Shown here in pieces: positions 58,031 through 64,000 of a stretch of 64,000 nt of DNA. Below the pieces are notes generated by a model. It was given only the letters and a program-made list of their open reading frames with translations. It was not told the DNA's origin and did no database searches. Each line of letters starts with the position of its first letter. Position 1 is the first letter of the stretch. The stretch comes from Dasypus novemcinctus (taxonomy: Eukaryota > Chordata > Mammalia > Cingulata > Dasypodidae), in contig NC_080673.1 in NCBI RefSeq assembly GCF_030445035.2, positions 186,043,216-186,107,215 of the forward strand. The letters run 5' to 3'. A program made the translations under genes and the position numbers.

Positions 58031-58446
58031 ATGGTTAGTTTCAATATGTGTCAAATTGTCTGGATCATAGTACCCCATTATGCAATTAAACACAAATCTA
58101 GGTGTTGCTGTGAAGGTATTTTATAGATGTGGTTAGCATCTACAATCAGCTAACTTTAAGTAAAGTTTATTTAGTCTGGGTGGGCCTCACCCAATCAGTT
58201 GGGAGGACTTGAGAGTAAAGCCAAGGTTTCCATGAGGAAGAAATTCTGCCTCAAAACTGCTGTATCAACTCCTGCCGGAGAGTCGCTAGCCTTCCATGCA
58301 ACTTTTGGACTTGCCAGTCCCCTTGAAAGAAATATACGTATGTATAGATGTGTATATGAAGAGGTTTTATATATGGATGGATGGCTAGATGGGTGGATGG
58401 GTGGATCCTACTGGTTCTGTTCTCTGGAGAACCTTGCTGATACAGA
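58031..58446 (+). mobile_element. MLT2-type ERVL LTR
   Basis: Opens tgatggttagtttcaatatgtgtc and continues 'ctaggtgttgctgtgaaggtattttatagatg', 'ggtgggcctcacccaatcagtt' and 'gttctctggagaaccttgctgatacag'. This is the MLT2 order. An internal (GGAT)n run lies at 58371-58409. Confidence 0.88.
58371..58409 (+). repeat. (GGAT)n-type microsatellite in an MLT2 LTR
   Basis: A short series of atgg/gatgggtg units near the LTR end. Confidence 0.8.
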
Positions 58447-58749
58447 ATGATTCAAAATCAAAATGGCCCAGGTGAGGATCAAGGCAAAGGAAATAATGTT
58501 CAGTACAGATGATGATATTCTTAGGAAAGAAACAAATTTCACATTTTCCGCTCTGTGAGGTATAGAAAATTAACTAAAGTTTTAGAGCCTTAGAACGGTT
58601 CTACCATGGCTAAGTAATGTGTCAGGGTGGCCCATTACAAATAAATAGGACTCAGAAGCCCTGGGGCCCAGGCCTGACTCTCCCACAGCCATGTCAGGAG
58701 AGAATGTAAAGTTGCTTATTGATGTCTAGAAACAGACTATATAAGCTTC
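58447..58749. other. No gene recognised
   Basis: Unassigned sequence between an MLT2 and a MIR. Confidence 0.4.
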
Positions 58750-58945
58750 AATGTTGCCTCCAGTACTTACCAGTTCTATGGTTTATACAAGTTATTTAGC
58801 AACTCTCTGCCTGAGTTTCTTCTGTAAAACGGGGACAATAATTGCAGAATTTACCTCATGGAGTTCTTGCGAGGATTGAATGAGTCAACCCACATCTTGA
58901 AGTTTCCATTGCAAAGAAGAATTTGAGTACCTAGCATCTGTTGTA
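58750..58945 (+). mobile_element. MIR SINE
   Basis: 'cagttctatggtttatacaagttatttagcaactctctgcc', 'ctgtaaaacggggacaat' and 'gttcttgcgaggattgaatgag' follow the MIR consensus. Confidence 0.85.
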
Positions 58946-59547
58946 GCATTAATTTAATACACATTGATAAATCGCTTAGTGTATGCCAGATACTGTGCTA
59001 GGTCCTGGAAATACAAAAATGATTAAGACCTCAAGTTTTTCACCATCTAGAAGGGCAAACAAAAACCATTATATGTGACAGAGATATAAATTGAGAATAT
59101 GGAAGAGGAAGTGATTACTTTTTTAAATATCTCAGAACTCTAGCCAATGCTTGAGAAACATTTGTTGACCTTTTTTTAAAGTATCATCTAGATGGAAAGA
59201 AGTGAATTACTTGCCAATTTCTATCAATTGTGCCATTGTTCCCTTACACAGTCATCACTGAATTTTCCATCTCCGTTACCCAAACCTGTATTGCTAGTAA
59301 TTAACCTCCAGTGAATCACCTTGACTACTGAAGTATGACTTTAAAAATAATTTTCTGATAATAAAGGAAAACAGAAGTTAAGTATGAAAAACATGGGAAC
59401 AAATTATGAAGAAGAAAAAAAATTGGTTATTAATCCACAAACCAAGGGGGGGAAAAGGAAATATTGAAACATTAACAGTAATTCTTTCTTTCCTTTTTTT
59501 TATTTTTTGTATAAGAAGATCACAAAAATAACATCTGCAAAAACCTA
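58946..59547. other. Old repeat trace, otherwise unassigned
   Basis: About 58955-59060 ('gccagatactgtgctaggtcctggaaatac') is a very common old mammalian repeat text whose family I cannot name. The rest is unassigned. Confidence 0.4.
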
Positions 59548-59765
59548 CTTGAGAAGCTGCTATGGCTCAAGCAATTCAGCCCCTGCTTACCATATGGAGG
59601 ACCCAGTTTTGATCCCCAGGACCTCCTGGTAAAAAAAGAAAAAAAGAAGGTGTCCCAGACCTGGGGGATGAAGTACAACACTCGCACTGCATGGAGAGTC
59701 ACCTGTGCAGCGAAGTGATGCACCAAAAGGATGATGATGCAACCAGATAGGAAAAAGAAAACCTA
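59548..59765 (+). mobile_element. tRNA-derived SINE (cluster copy 1)
   Basis: Head-like unit ('gaagctgctatggctcaagcaattcag', B-box-like gttttgatcccca) followed by an A-rich linker and a short body with 'caaccagataggaaaaag'. It belongs to the short-head armadillo SINE types and is diverged. Confidence 0.7.
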
Positions 59766-59767
59766 TA

Positions 59768-60425
59768 TAGGGGGAGTGGATGTGTCTCTAGCAGTTGAGC
59801 ACATGCCTTCCACATGGGAGGTCCCAGGTTTGGCTCCCAGTGTATCCTAAAGAAGACAAACAAACATCAAGCAGACAAAGAGCAGACATCAAGCAAAAAC
59901 AACAAGCAGATAGCAAGCAAAAACAACGAGCACAAATAACGAGCAAAGGGGGAAGCAGACTTGGCCCAGTGGTTAGGGCATCTGTCTACCACATGGGAGG
60001 TCTGTGGTTCAAGCCCCGGCCTCCTTGACCTGTGTGGAGCTGGCCCATGCGCAGTGCTGATGCGTGCAAGGAGTGCCGTGCCACTGCAGGTGTGTCCCCT
60101 GCGTAGGGGAGTCCCATGGATAAGGAGTGCACCCCGTAAAGAGAGCCGCCCAGTGCGAAAGAAAGTGCAGCCTGCTCAGGAATGGTGCCACACACAGGGA
60201 GAGCTGACGCAGCAAGATGACACAACAAAAAGAGACATAGATTCCCATGCCCGCTGACAACTACAGAAGTAGACAAGGAAGAACACGCAGCAGATAGACA
60301 GAGAACAGACAACTGGGGGGGGGGAGGGGAGGAGAGAAATAAAAATAAATAAATAAATCTTAAAAAAAAAATAACGAGCAAAAACAATGAGCAAACAGAT
60401 GAGGGAGCCATCTGGTGGGGGAACA
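59768..60425 (+). mobile_element. tRNA-derived SINE with caagcaa-rich tail, host of another SINE (cluster copy 2)
   Basis: A head with 'ggagtggatgtgtctctagcag' and B-box-like 'aggtttggctccc' is followed by a tail made of repeats like 'aagcaaaaacaacgagc' and 'aacaatgagc', ending 'gagggagccatctggtggggg'. The tail is interrupted by a full DAS SINE at 59948-60368. Confidence 0.75.
59948..60368 (+). mobile_element. Full-length DAS-type SINE inserted in a SINE tail (cluster copy 3)
   Basis: Complete plus-strand SINE with A-box region tggcccagtggt, B-box ggttcaagcccc, body and (aaat)n tail. The 14-bp direct repeat aaataacgagcaaa at 59934-59947 and 60369-60382 bounds it. The ORFs inside it (up to 178 codons on the minus strand) are SINE shadows. 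Confidence 0.93.
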
Positions 60426-60433
60426 TATTTATA

Positions 60434-60535
60434 GGCGAGTGGATGTCGCTCAAGTGGTTGATTGCCTGCTTCCCACATGTATGAGGTCCTGGGTTCAATC
60501 CCCAGTACCTCCTACAAAACAAACAAACAAAAAAA
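60434..60535 (+). mobile_element. Short tRNA-only SINE (cluster copy 4)
   Basis: Head 'gcgagtggatgtcgctcaag' with a B-box 'gggttcaatccccag' and an A-rich tail (acaaaacaaacaaacaaaa). It resembles the short SINE at 33318-33405. Confidence 0.85.
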
Positions 60536-60689
60536 CTATTAACAGTGGGTCTACACCCACAAGATTGATTAAGAACCTGTTTTTTCCCTCAATATACTGT
60601 ACCTTCTGTCAGTCATTGATTTTTTCATCCAACAAATGTGTATTCCATGAAACCATCCCTACCCGCCCCAGTTAGCAGTGAGCTCTCTC

Positions 60690-60880
60690 TCCTCTGCTCA
60701 TATAAAACTCTCACCCAATAGAAAATTCACCTGGCATTGCCTGCTCTCATTTTTCATTTCTCTTCTAGCTCCCTAACCAGTCCTTGGGCTTCTTTAGAGC
60801 AAGAACTGTCTTGCCTGCAATATTGCATCTCTACAAAGGATTGAACAGTTTATTAATAAATGCACATTGATTGGGTGGCT
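60690..60880 (+). mobile_element. L2 LINE 3' end fragment
   Basis: 'cttgggcttctttagagcaagaactgtcttgcctg' and 'tttattaataaatgc' have the L2 3' end layout. Weak. Confidence 0.5.
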
Positions 60881-60894
60881 GAACTTGAACTCTG

Positions 60895-61100
60895 ATAATC
60901 ATAAAACTAATGACTCACATTACTCAGACCCTTATCATGTGCAGGGAATTCTTTTAAGCATGTTGCATCCTCTCAGCTTATTTACCCCTCACAATAGCCT
61001 TATGAGGAAGGTATTAGTACTATTCCCATTTTCCAGATAAAGAAACTGAGGCGCAGGAAGTTCAATAGCTTGCTCAATATCACTTGGTTTTAAACAAAGT
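60895..61100 (-). mobile_element. MIR SINE, well preserved
   Basis: 'cttatcatgtgcagggaattcttttaagcatg', 'atttacccctcacaatagccttatgaggaagg' and 'ccagataaagaaactgaggcgcagg' read as the reverse complement of MIR, the clearest MIR of the window. Confidence 0.9.
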
Positions 61101-61293
61101 CACCAGCAGTCACTTAGGCAAGCTCATGTAAGCCTATCAACAATTAGGCAATACCTGTGGACACTGGGAAAGCTGGGGACAACAGTCTCTTTCTACACTA
61201 TTCAAGAAACCCCCAATTAAATATCGCCACTGGGAACCACTCTTCCCCATGACCATAACCCAACCTTCTATTCCATCTCCCCCCCTTGTCTAG
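61101..61293. other. No gene recognised
   Basis: Unassigned short stretch. Confidence 0.4.
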
Positions 61294-61298
61294 GGCCC

Positions 61299-61931
61299 TG
61301 TAGCAGTTTGATATAGCTGTGGATTCCAAATATAGATACTGGATTATGTTTGTAAACTGGTCTGTACCTGGGCATGATTAAATTTTGATTAGGGCTTTGA
61401 TTGGGCCATGTCAGTAAGGTGTTAAGTCCCTGCCTCTTGAGAGACGCACAGATAAAAGACATGCAAAGGACAGAGTTGGGGATTTTGATGTTGGAGTTTT
61501 GATGCCAGAGTCTTGAGGTGGACCCCAGGAACTGAACACACAGGAAAACACAGCGGAATAGAAATGGCTCCTTAGACATGGCAGAAACCCCAGGGAGAGA
61601 CAGAGCCGTTCGCCTGATAGTCTACCGCTGACCTTGTGGAGCTAGGCAAAGCCTAGAGAGCCTCATTGTCTACAGCTGACCTTGTGGAGAAAACAGAGGC
61701 GCTGAGCCCAGAGAGAAATGAACCCCAGGAAGAGAGGAACCCAGGAAACCTGAACCCTGGCAGACGTCAGGAGCCGTCTTGCTCCAACATGTGGCAAAAG
61801 ACTTTGGTGAGGGAAGCAACTTACACTTAATAGCCTGGTAACTGTAAGTTTCTACCCCAAATCAATACTCTTTATAGAAACCAACTCATTTCTGATATTT
61901 TGCATCAGCACCCCTTTGATTGACTAATACA
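61299..61931 (+). mobile_element. MaLR/ERVL-like solo LTR with 5-bp TSD
   Basis: Opens tgtagcagtttgatatag and ends tgactaataca, the same family as the LTRs at 10.2, 11.3, 18.1 and 29.0 kb. The flanks ggccc (61294-61298) and tgccc (61932-61936) agree at 4 of 5 positions. Within it a block 'tctaccgctgaccttgtggag' is repeated about 49 bp later as 'tctacagctgaccttgtggag'. It contains no ERV genes and is the best preserved copy of the family. Confidence 0.82.
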
Positions 61932-61936
61932 TGCCC

Positions 61937-64000
61937 TAAAGGCAAAGTTTATTCTCCCTTCATGGTGCCATAACCTGTCATCCTTAAAGCCACCATAAAG
62001 TTTCTCTATGTAAGAATTTCTTCTAATTTCATTCTTTAAATCTCATCCTGCTTTGTGTTCTGCATTCTGCTCTCCCAGGACAAATAGAGGCTAAAATATT
62101 GAGATCAGTAATGAATATGTGTTCTCCAGGTGAGGCGTATTGCTAGTAATTAAACAGTATTAATTCCATCAACTTTGATTTATATTCTTCTTTCTCAGTA
62201 ATGAAGCCCAGTATTCTATTTTCTTTCCTCTTACACTGAGCAATAGAACTGATGTTTAAGGATTATCATATAAATCTACTTTTTGGTCAGTCAGTGATGG
62301 GGAATTTTTTTCAGTATATTACAACAACAGTCATTATTCTCTCGTTCATAAAAGTAATTAAAAGCTACGGGCCAAACACAAATTCCCAAAGCACAAAAGC
62401 CTGACTGGCACTCCATTGCCACATATCAAGGTTGCCAGCATCTTCATTTACTGGTTTCTTAATGAGAACACATACCATCTCACTCAATAAAAGACTTAGG
62501 CAGACAATTCCTCCTGGTGTTCTCAGGAGCTATAAAACTAAAGCCCTACACATCAAAATCAAAATGGGCTACTGTAATTTTCTTTATGCTTTTAGTAATT
62601 CAGAAATGATTTGCCCTAAAATAAAAACTATTGAAAAACCAATTCTCTTAAAAGAGATTCCCAGGATGTTAATAACATGTGTTCACACGTTCCTTTTTTT
62701 AAAAAGGGGGAGAAAAAAAGAAATACAAGAGACTGCAATTCATCGTTGTGATATCCAAGTTTCCCTTTAGATTGAACAGCCATAAAACATGCTTTATAAT
62801 CCTCAAATGACCTTCAAAACATCTAAGTACAGTATCTATGGATTTTTAAGTATAATTAACAACTCCTGTTTTTCCATTTAAAGAACTCAAGTTCTGTTTC
62901 CTTGACAGGCCAAAGCCAATCAATCTTGTTCTCAAATGCTAATATAAGCAATTAAAAATAACATTAATTGAAATACTGCAGGGGCTGTTAGGTGTTTGGT
63001 TGGTGCTTATTTTTTTTTTCTTCAACCTAAACTCATGGGAATACTAATTTATAGTACTACTTAGCAAAGCACCCTTTGTATGCTCCAGCCCTGGGACCAA
63101 GAACTGACCTTTAAAGTAGAAAACTTGAGATGTCTACTGCCTAGGGAGGAAGCTTGGGCACTAGCAGCTAGGGTGTTTATTTCACCTGGTAGGCCAAATG
63201 TGACAGATCATTTTATTTATAGTGTGACTATTAATTTTCTGGTTTGGGTAAGGAAAATACAGTACTCATTTGTATTGTTGTAAAACTTGTAAACATGCCC
63301 TGTAGAAGTAATATTCAGAGCAGCATCCTAATTAAAAGGAAAACTCAGTTGTCTTGCAAGATAATATAAGAGGGCACATAATTGTAAATAAGATAACATG
63401 GTAAAAATAAAAAAGACAGGCTGGATAGGAGAGGAATGAAATAAGATTTAGAAATGTGCTTTTTAAATGAACACAAATTGTGAGATAATGTCTCATTGAA
63501 CAATAAAAATAACAAACAAGTGGCAAAGATGTAATAGAATTTCCTATGTATACCATTTTAATCTTAATATAATTTTTGCCAATGCATCCACATTTATTGA
63601 ACTACTACAACAATTTCTTTCTTACTCTGTCCAAAGTAACAGAGTATATGTTCTTCGCTGTAAATAATTCCCTGATTTTGAATATGAAAATGATCCAGAA
63701 ATTGATCATTTCTGGATTTCATTAAACATAAAATGATACAGCATCTACTGAGGGACAAAAACATTATAACAATATCAAAGTATTTGCAGTTTCCTTGGCA
63801 ATTTCCTGGGGAACCAGATCGAGAATATAGAAAACCAACCTTCCCACTTCCTCCTACATGAGGCAAATCCACACATTCATTTCTTCTTCTCTTAAAAAAA
63901 AAAAAAAAAAGGCATAGAAGACTTCCATGGCACCCCAACCAACAGAGTGTTGGACACAAAATAGAGCTGATGCTACAGACTGTGCACCCAATAAACAAAC
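61937..64000. other. No gene recognised
   Basis: About 2 kb without a repeat that I know and without a supported ORF (62432-62770 and 63594-63998 are the longest). Mostly AT-rich. An A run lies at 63894-63910. Confidence 0.4.

Noticed and set aside
59986..60522. 178-codon minus-strand ORF with a hydrophobic stretch
   Set aside because: It runs across two SINEs. Similar ORFs appear in every DAS SINE copy (for example 11807-12189, 23280-23724, 25563-25927, 27228-27662, 53294-53762).

Overview
The window is mammalian nuclear DNA, almost certainly from an armadillo (Xenarthra, probably Dasypus). The evidence is a dense set of tRNA-derived SINEs of the armadillo DAS type: a head with Pol III A and B boxes, a long GC-rich body and a tail of taaa repeats ending in ctttaaa. 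Several lineage-specific LTR and L1 3'-end families accompany them, together with older elements shared by all placental mammals (MIR, L2, MER5-type hAT, MLT1 and MLT2 LTRs). I found no convincing protein-coding exon, tRNA gene or CpG island. The region reads as intergenic or deep-intronic DNA in which most recognisable structure is transposon-derived. All ORFs above about 100 codons lie in repeats or low-complexity DNA.

Layout. 0-6 kb: the end of a DAS SINE, old repeats, a 2.5-kb minus-strand L1 3' portion with a 14-bp target-site duplication (TSD), and a plus-strand copy of the same 3' end with an AT-rich tail. 6-10 kb: mostly unassigned sequence with MIR and L2 fragments. 10-15.2 kb: a cluster of MaLR/ERVL-like LTRs, one with a SINE inside it and one apparently split by a class-I-like LTR. 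15.9-19.8 kb: a second long L1 3' copy, another LTR split by a dimeric SINE, and a complete solo LTR with a perfect 6-bp TSD. 20-22.7 kb: sparse. 22.7-27.7 kb: MLT2, MLT1 split by a SINE, an L1 3' copy followed at once by a SINE, a dimeric SINE and a SINE lacking its B box. 29-31.4 kb: a minus-strand LTR and old L1 pieces. 31.4-38.2 kb: a long L1 carrying a 5' UTR of degenerate tandem monomers, a CTTT/CCTT tract, ORF1 and ORF2 remnants, and a 3' UTR. 38.8-48.5 kb: a short L1 3' copy, MLT1, a long L2, and an MLT2 with an exact 96-bp tandem duplication. 49.1-50.6 kb: two old hAT elements, each interrupted by an LTR. 53.3-53.8 kb: a full-length U6 snRNA copy fused to a DAS SINE within a single pair of 13-bp TSDs. 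54-62 kb: MER5A, MIRs, MLT2, a four-SINE cluster and another MaLR/ERVL-like LTR. The last 2 kb hold nothing I recognise.

How the parts relate. The SINEs, the U6-SINE chimera and the 5'-truncated L1 ends all carry 9-15 bp TSDs and A- or T-rich tails, the marks of L1-driven reverse transcription. The LTRs carry 5- or 6-bp duplications, the marks of retroviral-type integrase. Nesting gives a relative order: hAT, MER5, MIR and L2 are oldest; MLT1 and MLT2 follow; then the armadillo MaLR-like LTRs; then the GC-rich ERV LTRs, L1 3' copies and DAS SINEs. Family names come from recognition by eye, without a database search. Edges without a TSD are approximate.
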